A DNA stretch of 64,000 nt from Chitinophagaceae bacterium DXS (GCA_030345135.1 CP128386.1:589129-653128); one strand, 5' to 3'. Numbered from the stretch's first letter, positions 51,996-63,404 are shown. Translations and numbers: made by a program. The notes: generated by a model not told the origin, from the letters alone.

Positions 51996-53969
51996 TTAGT
52001 ACCGATAAGAAGATACAAGTTGGTTAACCTGTGTGGACTGCACGTTTCCATTATTTGACAAAACAGCTGATCTAAAATCCTGTACGGATGACACAGAAAT
52101 TGTCATTCCATTATACAATTGCCTGATGGTAAAATTTGAAGCATTGTCTATCACTCCTGTTGCCAATGGCTCTCCGTTATCCATCATATCGTGAAACATA
52201 CCTGCTGGAATCCATCCACGTGAGGTGTTATCACTATTGAGAATAAAATCAACATTGTCAACAGGTGTTTCGAATTCCAATTGTTTAGTAAAGGCATCAG
52301 CACTTGAATTCCAATTTAACGCTCTATATTTTCTCGCTGCATATGTATTTCCAATAAAATATGCCCAAGCTTCCGATATGGCTATCCTTCCGGATCCGCT
52401 TGTCGTTTTTTCACCATATCCATTATTAAGGACAACATAGGTAATGTATTTATTCCAGAAGTCTGTTCCTGCCTGGCGGTAGTGCACACTGTGAGCCAGT
52501 TCATGAAATAGTACATTGTTTACTTCCTGACTGCTTTGTGTTAATCCGTTACTGGTAGTATACCTATATGTAACATCGGGCAAAATACTTTGTACTATTT
52601 TCTTTATTTCTGTAGTGACCTGAAAGCGTGCATTTGAGAAAAACCTGTCGACGACTTGTGTAACCAATGACGGCGCTCCTATATATCCTAACATTGGGGT
52701 AGAGGCATTGTTTGTAACAGCAGATGAAAGCCAGATGGAAAGACGAGCCGGTGGAACGGCTATGCCATCTGCCTGGCAATATTGATACATATCCCAAAGA
52801 CTATTCATTGCAGAGGCGCCAGCCCAAGTCATAGCCTCAGTGCTACCAGCGTTGCTGTTATAGCTGAACGTATATGAAATATTTTCCATGCCGGTTGAAC
52901 TGTACAGGCCGATGTTCTTTTTTATTGGGAAGACGTACTGCCATACTTTTAAAGCGCCGTTAATGCCCCTTACTGATGCAGCGCCGCTTTTCATCTTAAC
53001 CAATACTGTAGCCTTTTTACGATAGCTTCTATTAACCTGAAAACGTCCGTTTGCATCTGTAGTTGTATTAACCAGGTTGAACCAACGGCGAGTTTTTACG
53101 GTTACTCCACGCAATGGTAAATCCATTCCTATAGTATTATCCTGTACTCTTATAATTCCCGCCGGTTTGTACTTTCTGCTATTTGTAATTACTTCTTGTG
53201 TTAATGTTTCGTCCTCATTACCTGTTATACGCATAGCTTCATTATACAAATCGAACGGGCTTATGCCAGCATGTTTCAAATTTTCGGTTGCCTTGCGTAT
53301 GGCGCTGTTAACCTTTCTATAGTTAAGTCCGCAATCATATGGCATTCCACTAGCATCATAACACGGGCCAGTATATCTATCCCATGGATTCGGATCAGGC
53401 TCCCACGGATCAGCGTCCTGCGTATCACCGTCATAAGTATCTGTGTTTTCTTCTGTAAATAAATACAGATCTGCCAGCTTAGTAACCATTATGCCATTGG
53501 GTAATGGTTCGTCTATAGGCAAAACGGTATATAAGTAGGTTGGTTGGTCAGCAGGTATTGCAGGATCCTGGTACCAGTCGCCCAGATATTCGATTTCAGA
53601 GTCAAACGGCACATCCGAGAGTTCGTATCCCAATAATTCTAGCCTTGTTACATCTTCGGTAGAAGCGGGTTTAAAGCGCAGGTATTTGTGCGTTGCAGTA
53701 ATTACGCTATTTGCGACGACTGCATTTGTTCTGGAGCCATTTGATTTTGATTGAAGGCTAACAACTGCGCGACGAATATTTTCAACTGTGTATGGATTCT
53801 CCATTTTATTACCTAAGATGGTTGCAGTACCTGCATTAGATGGCTCTTGGGTAACAGAGGCATGGTCGGGTTGTGGGATTTGCTCATTTGACATTTTGTT
53901 ACAGCTATTTATCATTGCTGTAAATAGCAACAGTGCAGCGATCCTCACCAGTGAAGTTTTGGGAGTCAT
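51996..53969 (-). CDS. Lipoprotein with HELAH zinc-metalloprotease-like domain
   Basis: About 657 residues. The lipobox is LFTAMINSCNKM. An N-terminal region of about 240 residues ends in an Asp/Pro-rich stretch (DGDTQDADPWEPDPNPWDR). A carboxypeptidase-regulatory-like domain follows near 270-330 (LPLRGVTVKTRRWFNLVNTT with TDANGRFQV). The C-terminal half has a zinc site NNVLFHELAHSVHYRQAGTD (about residue 495) and a candidate third ligand Glu in AISEAWAYFIGNTY. It is likely an outer-membrane or surface protease, or a relative without activity. The family is not one I can name. Confidence 0.75.
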   Translation of the reverse strand: MTPKTSLVRIAALLLFTAMINSCNKMSNEQIPQPDHASVTQEPSNAGTATILGNKMENPYTVENIRRAVVSLQSKSNGSRTNAVVANSVITATHKYLRFKPASTEDVTRLELLGYELSDVPFDSEIEYLGDWYQDPAIPADQPTYLYTVLPIDEPLPNGIMVTKLADLYLFTEENTDTYDGDTQDADPWEPDPNPWDRYTGPCYDASGMPYDCGLNYRKVNSAIRKATENLKHAGISPFDLYNEAMRITGNEDETLTQEVITNSRKYKPAGIIRVQDNTIGMDLPLRGVTVKTRRWFNLVNTTTDANGRFQVNRSYRKKATVLVKMKSGAASVRGINGALKVWQYVFPIKKNIGLYSSTGMENISYTFSYNSNAGSTEAMTWAGASAMNSLWDMYQYCQADGIAVPPARLSIWLSSAVTNNASTPMLGYIGAPSLVTQVVDRFFSNARFQVTTEIKKIVQSILPDVTYRYTTSNGLTQSSQEVNNVLFHELAHSVHYRQAGTDFWNKYITYVVLNNGYGEKTTSGSGRIAISEAWAYFIGNTYAARKYRALNWNSSADAFTKQLEFETPVDNVDFILNSDNTSRGWIPAGMFHDMMDNGEPLATGVIDNASNFTIRQLYNGMTISVSSVQDFRSAVLSNNGNVQSTQVNQLVSSYRY

Positions 53970-54367
53970 GTTTAAGGATTTAAAGATTAAGCATGGAAGG
54001 TAGAGAGGCGAATTTTTATTTGGTTGTCGAGCCAATCAAAAAAATAGCCCGAAAAATGTGCCTTGCGAAGGTGTTATATTAATAATTTCCGGTGGTTCGT
54101 GTATGCAATAATATCATCTATTCATTTTAGACAAAAAATCGCTTTCGTTATTGTTCTGGATGTTTGGCAGGGGATGTCGAATTAATGATGAAGCGATGTT
54201 AATCCCAATATATGTAGGTCTTGTAAAGCATGTTATATCTGGCCGTTTCAAAGGCAGCTTTTAGTTGGCAGCAGTAAAAATGACAAAGAGAGAGGCGGAA
54301 TAATGCTTGTCAAAGGCAGCTAGAGCTAGTAGAAGAAAGATCGACTAACATTGATGACGGATTGCAA

Positions 54368-54457
54368 ATGTTACTCAGAAAATCGTGTTCACAGACTTAT
54401 TCAACACAATAACAAAGAATCACATTATACCTCTTCAAAAGTTCCATGGGGACTAGT
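54368..54457 (+). pseudogene. Relic of a fifth GIY-YIG unit
   Basis: From ACAGACTTATTCAACACAAT to GTTCCATGGGGACTAGT the sequence matches the inside of the GIY-YIG genes almost base for base, in the same orientation; the first 25 bases are a weaker match. It is cut at both ends, without start or stop. The surrounding gap (53970-54953) has no other feature that I can support. Confidence 0.88.
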
Positions 54458-54917
54458 AATTTCTCAAAAAAAATTTTTGAGAAATGAATATTAATTGTCA
54501 AATTTACAATTGAATGCTTGCCGGTTGTGTTTTGCGCTGCAAAATTTTCGATTTGCTGGCTGTAGCTTTTATGCGCATTGATTTTTGATGCATTCTTTAA
54601 AACGAGCTGTTGTGTGGGCTTATTCACTTCATGTTTAATGGCGAAGGGTAATTGGATACAATTAGGCAGAACATGCAAAGCACTGCGAAGGCTTGATGGG
54701 GGAGCAACAGATTTGGAGACGTGATAGCGAAATTTTATAGCACAGTGTTAAACATTCGCAGTTTTGTTGTTCTACTGGTTCGGCTTATGCGAGACATTTA
54801 TACAAGCCTGAATATTCTGCAGAATGATTCCGCGAATTTTCATTCTGCGGTTAAAATTTATATTGATGCACTTGAGTGGGGAGTATCGGTTTGATAAAAT
54901 CAGGCACAAGCTGGTGA

Positions 54918-56885
<1,968 letters not shown>

Positions 56886-57013
56886 ACCTTGTGCTATGAA
56901 ATAAAATACATGTACTTGATTATAAAAGAAACACATTTTACGATAAGCGGGCAGACTCAGCTGTCTAAGATTGACAGTTAGATGTTTTAGAAATAATTCC
57001 GAAAAAGCCAACC

Positions 57014-58651
57014 ATGATTCGAATCTATTCTCCACTATTGATCCCGGTTGTATCCTTTATCAAATGGACCGGACAGAGCCTGTTTTATTTTTTTAGATCG
57101 ATAGCTGGGCTGTTCTTTCTTTCATCAATGTTTAGCGTTGCGCATGCACAAACAGCGCATAACCCTATCATATTCGCGGATGTTCCGGATATGTCCATGA
57201 TTCGCGTGAACAATACTTACTACATGAGTAGTACGACGATGCACATGAGTCCCGGCGTGCCCATAATGAAATCAAAAGATCTTGTCAACTGGCATATTGT
57301 TTCTTACGCCTGTAATGTTTTGGACGGCACTGATGAATTAAACCTTGAAAACGGTAAAACTGCTTATGGAAAAGGTTCCTGGGCCAGCAGTCTGCGTTTT
57401 CATAATGGTACTTTTTATGTCAGCACGTTCTCCGGCACTACCGGTAAAACCTATATTTTTTCAACAAAAAATATTGAAAAAGGGCCCTGGCAGAAAGTTA
57501 GTTTCAAACCGGTTCTGCATGATCACTCTCTTTTTTTCGACGATGATGGCAGGGTGTATATGGTATATGGCAGTGGCAGGATAATGCTTGCAGAGCTGGC
57601 AGATGACCTCTCCGGTATTAAGCCCGGTACAACAAGCCAGACACTTATAGAGAATGCAAGTAAACCAGCAGGCTCTAATATAGGGCTCCCGGCGGAAGGC
57701 TCGCAGTTGTTTAAAGTCAACGGGAAATATTACCTCTTCAACATTTGCTGGCCTAAGGGTGGTATGCGCACTGTAACCATACACCGGGCAAACAACCTCG
57801 CGGGGCCATGGGAAGGAAGGGTGGCTCTGCAGGACCGGGGAATTGCGCAGGGCGGACTGATAAGTACCCAGACTGGAGAGTGGTATGCTTATCTGTTCCG
57901 CGATTTTGGATCGGTAGGACGTATTCCTTACCTGGTACCTGTAAATTGGATAGATGGTTGGCCTGTCCTGGGCATCGATGGTATTGTGCCGGATACACTT
58001 CCTCTGCCTGCCAGCCATGGCCTTAATCCGGGTATTGTCATCTCCGATGAGTTTAGCCGTAACGCTTCTAAAGCAACACTGCCGGCCGCCTGGCAATGGA
58101 ATCATAATCCGGACAATGAACACTGGTCGCTGTCTCAAAGGCCAGGTTTTTTACGACTTACTACCAGCAGGGTTGATACTTCTGTGCTTCTGACCCGGAA
58201 TACGCTAACGCAACGCACCTACGGGCCGGCATGCACAGGCGAGACAGCTATCGATATCTCCAACATGAAGGACGGCGACTGCGCAGGCCTTATACTGTTG
58301 CAAAAAAAATTCGGATGGGTAGGGGTAAAAGCAGAAAATGGGAAAAAGAATATCGTTATGGTTAGTGCTGAATCAGGAGATCCCAAAGAGATTGCACGTG
58401 TGCCTCTCGAACAACAAACAATTTGGCTAAAGGCGACATGCAATTTTGAAAACCAGGAAGACCGGGCCCTGTTCTATTACAGCACGGATGGTAAAGCGTG
58501 GAAGGCCATCGGTCAGCCGCTTCATATGTCCTATACATTGCCTCATTTTATGGGGTACAGGTTCGGCCTTTTCAATTATGCAACAGATCAGCCGGGAGGT
58601 TATGTGGATTTTGATTTTTTTCATACGTTTCACGGTATTTCAGAAAAGTAA
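57014..58651 (+). CDS. GH43 family glycosidase (beta-xylosidase/arabinofuranosidase-like)
   Basis: 545 residues. An uncommonly long N-terminus with a signal segment (LFFLSSMFSVAHAQ) precedes the five-bladed propeller: the base Asp in IIFADVPDMSMIRVNNTYYM, the modulating Asp in VLHDHSLFFDDDGRVYMVYG and the acid Glu in GLPAEGSQLFKVNGKYYLF. The last 190 residues are a concanavalin-like XynB/DUF1349 domain (GDCAGLILLQKKFGWVGVK, FGLFNYATDQPGGYVDFDFF). It likely releases xylose or arabinose from xylan side chains and is the partner of the double esterase upstream. Confidence 0.93.
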   Translation: MIRIYSPLLIPVVSFIKWTGQSLFYFFRSIAGLFFLSSMFSVAHAQTAHNPIIFADVPDMSMIRVNNTYYMSSTTMHMSPGVPIMKSKDLVNWHIVSYACNVLDGTDELNLENGKTAYGKGSWASSLRFHNGTFYVSTFSGTTGKTYIFSTKNIEKGPWQKVSFKPVLHDHSLFFDDDGRVYMVYGSGRIMLAELADDLSGIKPGTTSQTLIENASKPAGSNIGLPAEGSQLFKVNGKYYLFNICWPKGGMRTVTIHRANNLAGPWEGRVALQDRGIAQGGLISTQTGEWYAYLFRDFGSVGRIPYLVPVNWIDGWPVLGIDGIVPDTLPLPASHGLNPGIVISDEFSRNASKATLPAAWQWNHNPDNEHWSLSQRPGFLRLTTSRVDTSVLLTRNTLTQRTYGPACTGETAIDISNMKDGDCAGLILLQKKFGWVGVKAENGKKNIVMVSAESGDPKEIARVPLEQQTIWLKATCNFENQEDRALFYYSTDGKAWKAIGQPLHMSYTLPHFMGYRFGLFNYATDQPGGYVDFDFFHTFHGISEK

Positions 58652-58709
58652 TTAACTGCGCTTTGCTCAAAATGTAAACATTATATTTGTCGCAACATAA
58701 CCTACAATT

Positions 58710-59129
58710 ATGGCACAACAAACTACACACCTGGGCGAAAAAATAAAGCGCGTAAGAGAAATGATGGGAGTGAAACAAGATGCCCTGGCAATAGAACTGG
58801 GTGACGATTGGAATCAGAAAAAAGTATCGATGCTGGAAGCCAAAGCTGAAATAGATCCCGCATTGTTAGAACAGGTTGCAAACGCTCTTAAAGTACCCAA
58901 AGAAGTAATAGAGAATTTTGATACGGAAAAGGTGTTTAATGTTTTTTCCAACCACAACACCTATAACGATGCCTCTTTCATCGTAAATGGAACTAATAAT
59001 TATGCGGCCAATGACTATTTGGATAAAATAATTGAGTTGCATAAAGAGAAAGAAGCATTATTTGAAAGAATGCTGAAAGAAAAAGATGAGATGATTGCGA
59101 GGTTAGAACGGATGATGGAAAATAAATAG
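58710..59129 (+). CDS. XRE-type helix-turn-helix regulator
   Basis: 139 residues. The HTH is at about residues 8-65 (LGEKIKRVREMMGVKQDALA, then KVSMLEAKAEIDPALLEQVA). A linker with the motif FSNHNTYNDASFIVNGTNNY follows, and the end is a charged coiled coil (KEALFERMLKEKDEMIARLE). This exact layout is widespread in Bacteroidota. Its target is unknown. It lies 58 bp after the GH43 gene, so it may be co-transcribed by chance or may control it. Confidence 0.88.
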   Translation: MAQQTTHLGEKIKRVREMMGVKQDALAIELGDDWNQKKVSMLEAKAEIDPALLEQVANALKVPKEVIENFDTEKVFNVFSNHNTYNDASFIVNGTNNYAANDYLDKIIELHKEKEALFERMLKEKDEMIARLERMMENK

Positions 59130-59182
59130 TCCTGATAGAGGAATACATACAGATCTACAAATAGACATCCCACTATGCGCCT

Positions 59183-59296
59183 TTAAAAATCGTATGATGC
59201 ATAAGACTTGTTGTAAGTTTTACCATCACCATCGTTGTCATTATTGATGCCAATACTTTTTTGCGCATAATCGCATTTTATTATTTTTGGCAAATA
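59183..59296 (-). pseudogene. Possible 3' remnant of a gene with Asp-rich end
   Basis: A minus-strand frame of 37 codons without start ends in IGINNDNDGDGKTYNKSYAS and YDF, then stop. The NDNDGDG stretch resembles calcium-binding Asp boxes of exported proteins. It lies in the 344 bp gap 59130-59473, in which nothing else is seen. It could be chance. Confidence 0.3.
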
Positions 59297-59473
59297 TTAA
59301 TTATGAACAGAAATACCTGTCCTCCGCCGGCAGAATTTTAATTCTTCTTCCCATCATCAAAGAAGAGAACGTGTAGCGGTGATATCTCATCGGCACGTTA
59401 TACTATGCTTTAAATTTTCAACTTTTTTAATTGCGGTTAAATTTTGCTTCCTTAGAAATGGAGTTCATTCTTT

Positions 59474-60343
59474 ATGAAAAAATCATATTTTCTATTGCAT
59501 ACTGCTGTGCTATTTCTTGGGCTTTCTCCCGTGTTTGGTAAAATTATCTCGCTTAATGAGGGATTGCTTACCTGGTACAGAGTATGTTTCTCTGCGGTTA
59601 TTCTGTTTCTAGTTTTGAAGCTATTTAAGGTAAATACCCTTATCAGTTTTCGGGAGAAGTTTGATATTGCAAAAATTGGAATGCTCCTTACCTTATCCTG
59701 GGTATTCTTTTATGCGGGTATCAAATACTCCAACATTTCTATTGGCGTGGTTTGTTATTGCGCGGCGAGTTTCATTACGGCTGTATTAGAGCCTTTGATT
59801 AATAGACAAAAATTCAGGTTGTCGGAGTTTTTGTTGAGTGCCTTAACAATAGTAGGTATTGGTTTGATTTTCCATTTCGACACCTCTTACCGGTTGGGAA
59901 TTGCATTGGGTGTGATTTCCCCAATATTTTATGCGCTTTATTCGATTTACAACAAACGGCTGGCCGGACGCTATGACAGTAAACTCATCAGCTATTATCA
60001 AATGGTTGGAGGAACGGTTGGTTTGGGAATTTTGCTCCCGGTTTACCTGTTTTTCTTTCCTACAGAAACCGTTATTCCCGATTTGAAGAATACTGTTTAT
60101 CTGCTTTTATTATCATTGTTCTGCACGGTGCTTGTTTATGTTTGTCTTACAGAAGCACTTAAAAAGATCTCAGCATTTACGGCAAATCTTAGTATGAACC
60201 TGGAACCGGTTTATGCGATTATTGTGGCGTTTTTATTCTTTGGAGAAAGCAAAGAAGTGAACTTTTCATTTTATGCCGGATTGTTTTTTATAGTTCTTTC
60301 CGTTGTTTTGCAAACGCTTATTTCTGCCCGGAAGGTCAAATAA
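59474..60343 (+). CDS. EamA/DMT-superfamily transporter
   Basis: 289 residues with ten hydrophobic segments in two five-helix EamA halves. Recognisable parts are FLGLSPVFGKIISLNEGLLT at the start, SWVFFYAGIKYSNISIGVVC in the first half and LSMNLEPVYAIIVAFLFFGE in the second, the last being the EamA signature. It probably exports a metabolite or amino acid through the inner membrane. The substrate cannot be predicted. It is a single gene with a long hairpin after the stop. Confidence 0.92.
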   Translation: MKKSYFLLHTAVLFLGLSPVFGKIISLNEGLLTWYRVCFSAVILFLVLKLFKVNTLISFREKFDIAKIGMLLTLSWVFFYAGIKYSNISIGVVCYCAASFITAVLEPLINRQKFRLSEFLLSALTIVGIGLIFHFDTSYRLGIALGVISPIFYALYSIYNKRLAGRYDSKLISYYQMVGGTVGLGILLPVYLFFFPTETVIPDLKNTVYLLLLSLFCTVLVYVCLTEALKKISAFTANLSMNLEPVYAIIVAFLFFGESKEVNFSFYAGLFFIVLSVVLQTLISARKVK

Positions 60344-60348
60344 AAGTT

Positions 60349-60387
60349 GCAAAGAAGGCACAGGTTTTACGCTTGTGCTTTCTTTGC
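60349..60387 (+). terminator. Long hairpin after the EamA gene
   Basis: A 14 bp stem with one G-U pair, GCAAAGAAGGCACA with TGTGCTTTCTTTGC, starts five bases after the stop. No T tract follows, so it may stabilise the 3' end rather than terminate alone. Confidence 0.65.
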
Positions 60388-60599
60388 AGTTCATGTGGGA
60401 TTATGCTTTCGTTTCAAGCTTTTTGATTCAATGAAGATGTTAACCTGGAATGGCTATTGTTTGTTTAGAAAAGGCTGTGAGCTCGCGAATAGTGAATCAA
60501 CTTCAATCTAGGAGCAGGTCTGTCATCGATTTTAATCTATAAATCTTTTGTAATATTTTGATTTTAAATCTTCGCATTGTACCTTATCAAAAAACTCTT

Positions 60600-61508
60600 A
60601 TGAACAAAAGCATCTTAGGTTACGCCCTAGCCCTAATTGTGACCCTGAGTAGTACAAGTTGTAAAAAACTAATAGATTTTGTAAATCATCCGCCTAGTCA
60701 GGCCGGCACTAGCGGGTGTAAGGTTGTTAGTACAACGGAAATGGTTAGGTTTTACATCTTTGAGAATGGCGCCGCTTGTGGCTATGGGCCTGATTGTGTT
60801 AAAGACATTGTCGCGCTACCGGTTGTTTATAAAGTTTATTACAATGCACAGGGAAATCCCGACAGTATAACATGGAAGCCATTTGGGGTAGATACTGTGG
60901 CTCAGGCCCAGCCTCAAAATCACGGTGGCTTTAGAAACCGGTATTTTAAGTACGACGCGCAGGGAAGACTCATTGCCTATGTAACGAAAGGCAGTTATAG
61001 TACCGCTCCCATTAGTTCTTTAAATTGGGAAAATTATACATATCCTGATGCGCATACGATGAAAGTTAATGGCACCGGAACGATTAAGTTAGATGATTCA
61101 ATGCGGGTAATTTCTGATGTCACTAGAACATTTGAGTATGATAGTAATGGCAACTTAGAACTCAACCCTGCTAATGAGTTCCAAAGCAACGAGTATATGT
61201 CTCAAGTCTGGGGTGACAATCAGCGCCTGACTTATTCTTTAGATAAAAAAACACCAAGGCAGCTTAATTGGGTGTTTATGTTTATAGACCGGGATTTTAG
61301 TAAGAACGCTTCCAATGAATTATGGTTCAATTTTAATTCAAACGGCTATCCGGAGGAAATGGATGGAGACGGACCTAATGCAAATTATCTGCCCGGTTAC
61401 CAAGAAATACTTTTTGGCGCTTATTCAAATATTTTGTCTTACGAGGAACTTATGGGCCATCATAGTATTCAATATGCATGCACAGAAACGCCTCCTTCAA
61501 AGAAGTAA
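60600..61508 (+). CDS. Lipoprotein of unknown function with RHS-like turns
   Basis: About 302 residues. The lipobox is LSSTSCKKL. The mature protein has internal motifs of the form YYNAQGNPDSITWKPFG, FKYDAQGRLIAYVTKG and FEYDSNGNLELNP, that is, Y-D-x-x-G-R/N-L turns like those in RHS/YD proteins and related DUFs of Bacteroidota lipoproteins. Three such turns suggest a beta repeat structure. No catalytic motif is seen. The ATG at 60600 is preferred over the one at 60558. A clear terminator follows. Confidence 0.75.
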   Translation: MNKSILGYALALIVTLSSTSCKKLIDFVNHPPSQAGTSGCKVVSTTEMVRFYIFENGAACGYGPDCVKDIVALPVVYKVYYNAQGNPDSITWKPFGVDTVAQAQPQNHGGFRNRYFKYDAQGRLIAYVTKGSYSTAPISSLNWENYTYPDAHTMKVNGTGTIKLDDSMRVISDVTRTFEYDSNGNLELNPANEFQSNEYMSQVWGDNQRLTYSLDKKTPRQLNWVFMFIDRDFSKNASNELWFNFNSNGYPEEMDGDGPNANYLPGYQEILFGAYSNILSYEELMGHHSIQYACTETPPSKK

Positions 61509-61537
61509 GAACAATGTTTCTGACAACTGATTTTGTT

Positions 61538-61570
61538 AAACCCACCTCTTTATACAGGTGGGTTTATTTT
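61538..61570 (+). terminator. Intrinsic terminator of the lipoprotein gene
   Basis: AAACCCACCT pairs perfectly with AGGTGGGTTT over CTTTATAC, then ATTTTT, 30 bases after the stop codon. Confidence 0.88.
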
Positions 61571-61728
61571 TATAATTGCATGTGTTGCTGGACGTATCCT
61601 TTGCCCAGATTAATATCAGACAATCATCTATAAACCGCTACAAAGCGAGAAGCAAATATGTTTTATGAACAGGCATATCGTATGTGTAAACTGGAATATA
61701 CACTGGCAAAAAATTAAATCTTTTCCCC

Positions 61729-61759
61729 AAAAAAAGACCTCACCTATAAAGATGAGGCC
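61729..61759 (-). terminator. Terminator for a lost minus-strand gene
   Basis: On the minus strand GGCCTCATC and GGTGAGGTC pair around TTTATA (two or three wobble pairs), then TTTTTTT. It lies 44 bases after the stop of the T9SS sorting-domain remnant. Confidence 0.7.
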
Positions 61760-61802
61760 AACTCTAAATCATATTTCCTAAATCCTTTTTTGTTTGATCG
61801 CT

Positions 61803-62045
61803 TTACTGCTTAACTATTTTCTTTGTTTCTTTTATTGATCCAATTTGCGTTTGTACCAAGTAAACCCCTGCAATATAAATGAAAGAGGAAAAATGCAAAT
61901 TAAAATTTAAGCCCAACATAAAAATGTCAGGCTTCACCAAACTGACTGCCGGGAGATAAACTGCAAGTTGTATTTTTCCGTAACAAAGAATATAGTGCAG
62001 TCGCCACGCAAAGCTGTCGCTAAGCCCAAACTGCTGTACCAGTTC
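61803..62045 (-). pseudogene. Orphan T9SS type A C-terminal sorting domain
   Basis: An 80-codon open minus-strand frame, with no start at its head, ends GVYLVQTQIGSIKETKKIVK plus Gln and stop. That end and the earlier GKIQLAVY segment are the hallmark of the type IX secretion sorting domain, about 75 residues long. The part upstream that would be the cargo protein is gone: a TAA precedes the frame. A matching terminator follows. It is the remains of a secreted protein gene. The rest of the 61571-62158 gap shows nothing. Confidence 0.72.
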
Positions 62046-62158
62046 AATTTAACAAGACGCTCTCTTTACAATAATCACTACGTATTTTCAAAACTCAGTA
62101 CCTCTACTTAGAAAAGCCCGTGCCGGTGCGGATAGTTTTGCTGCATAATAAAACTACT

Positions 62159-62755
62159 ATGATCAGAAAAAAATCAACACGACTTATGCTGGCTATGTCG
62201 TGCATAACTATTCTGCTTCTTTCTGCTGCCTGTAGAAAGCACAATGACCTTGAAACAAATAAAAGCCCGTATCAGAATTTTCCGTCAAGCCCTATACCCG
62301 ATGAGCTCGAAGACGTCTTATGGTTTTGGGGCGGTCTGGGCCCTATTGAATATTATGACCGCGATGGACATGAGGTAGGCAACGGCACCGAATCTGCCCG
62401 CCAGTATAGTTTTACAGAAGTAGGAGGACAGGGTAGATTGGAATTCACCCAATACCTTGGACTGCGTAATGCCTCTGATTGCGTAACAGAGATTTATACA
62501 ACGAAGAAGGCGACTGTGAAATTTGAAGGCAATGATAAGTTCACCTTCTATCCCGTGGAAGGCAATTTTAAGACAGTGAAGAAAGGGTATTCAGATAACG
62601 GCACTACCACACGCAAAGCTGAAGGCGATGATCTGAAAGCAGAAACGTATTTGTGGGAAGTAAAAAGCTTTGATGGTCTTCCGCTGCTTTATATCTACAA
62701 TGAAACTGACGTCGCTAAGCTCGATCCCGTCTTTGTGTACGATTTTACGAGATAA
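62159..62755 (+). CDS. Lipoprotein of unknown function
   Basis: 198 residues with the lipobox ILLLSAACRKHND. The mature part begins with PSSPIPDELEDVLWFWGGLG, then GRLEFTQYLGLRNASDCVTE and ATVKFEGNDKFTFYPVEGNF, and ends LPLLYIYNETDVAKLDPVFV. It has the look of lipocalin-like or DUF4488-type small beta barrels in Bacteroidota, but the match is loose. The ATG at 62159 is used; a GTG at 62120 is less likely. The OmpA-family pseudogene starts 27 bp downstream. Confidence 0.7.
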   Translation: MIRKKSTRLMLAMSCITILLLSAACRKHNDLETNKSPYQNFPSSPIPDELEDVLWFWGGLGPIEYYDRDGHEVGNGTESARQYSFTEVGGQGRLEFTQYLGLRNASDCVTEIYTTKKATVKFEGNDKFTFYPVEGNFKTVKKGYSDNGTTTRKAEGDDLKAETYLWEVKSFDGLPLLYIYNETDVAKLDPVFVYDFTR

Positions 62756-62782
62756 AATTTCTTGCAATCAAATTAGTATAAC

Positions 62783-63404
62783 ATGAAAAAGATTATTTTC
62801 CTGCTTGTTATTGCCTTGCCTGTTGCAGGCTTTGCGCAATCAGGACTGCTAAGTAAACTCAAGCAAAAAGTAAAAGACCGTATAGAGCAGCGCACCGATG
62901 AAGGGATGGATAAAGCCATCGATAAAACGGAAGAGGGCGTAAAGAAAACAACAACTGCAAAATCGAAAGACGCGAACAAAGACGAACCAACAGCAACAAC
63001 AGAGGCAACATCCACAGACCCGCAGTCATCATTTGCAAGTTATTCGCATTACGATTTTATTCCGGGCGATAATATTGTGTATGCAGAAGATTTCTCTCAG
63101 GATGTGATTGGCGAGTTTCCATTGAAGTGGGCCACTAGCAGCCGTGGCGAAACCGTTACCATCAAAGGAACTGAAGGGAAATGGCTGCGCATGTTTCAAA
63201 ATGGATTGTTTCTTTCACCTTACATTAAAAACCTTCCTGAAAATTTTACCGCCGAGTTTGATCTTGTATCTCAATGTTAGTGAAGCCACGGAGAGTGATG
63301 TTTTTCCTGAAATAGATGTATTCCTGCTGAATGACGCTGCGGGTGATGAAAAAGGGAAAAACTTTTTCAGCTCGCAATCGGGGATCAGCGGTAATTTGAG
63401 ATAA
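62783..63404 (+). pseudogene. Frameshifted and truncated OmpA-family protein gene
   Basis: The first frame encodes a signal peptide, a coiled-coil segment (KLKQKVKDRIEQRTDEGMDK) and a domain SHYDFIPGDNIVYAEDFSQD, DVIGEFPLKWATSSRGETVT and NFTAEFDL, then stops at 63280. One extra base near 63270 has shifted the frame; the other frame carries on with LNVSEATESDVFPEIDVFLL and ends at 63404. Intact relatives continue for 150 or more residues into an OmpA peptidoglycan-binding domain, which is absent here. It is dead unless frameshifting occurs, and even then lacks its end. Confidence 0.78.

Noticed and set aside
54397-54678. Minus-strand frame of 93 codons in the 54-55 kb gap
   Set aside because: It runs antisense through the GIY-YIG relic and shows no family features or plausible start context.
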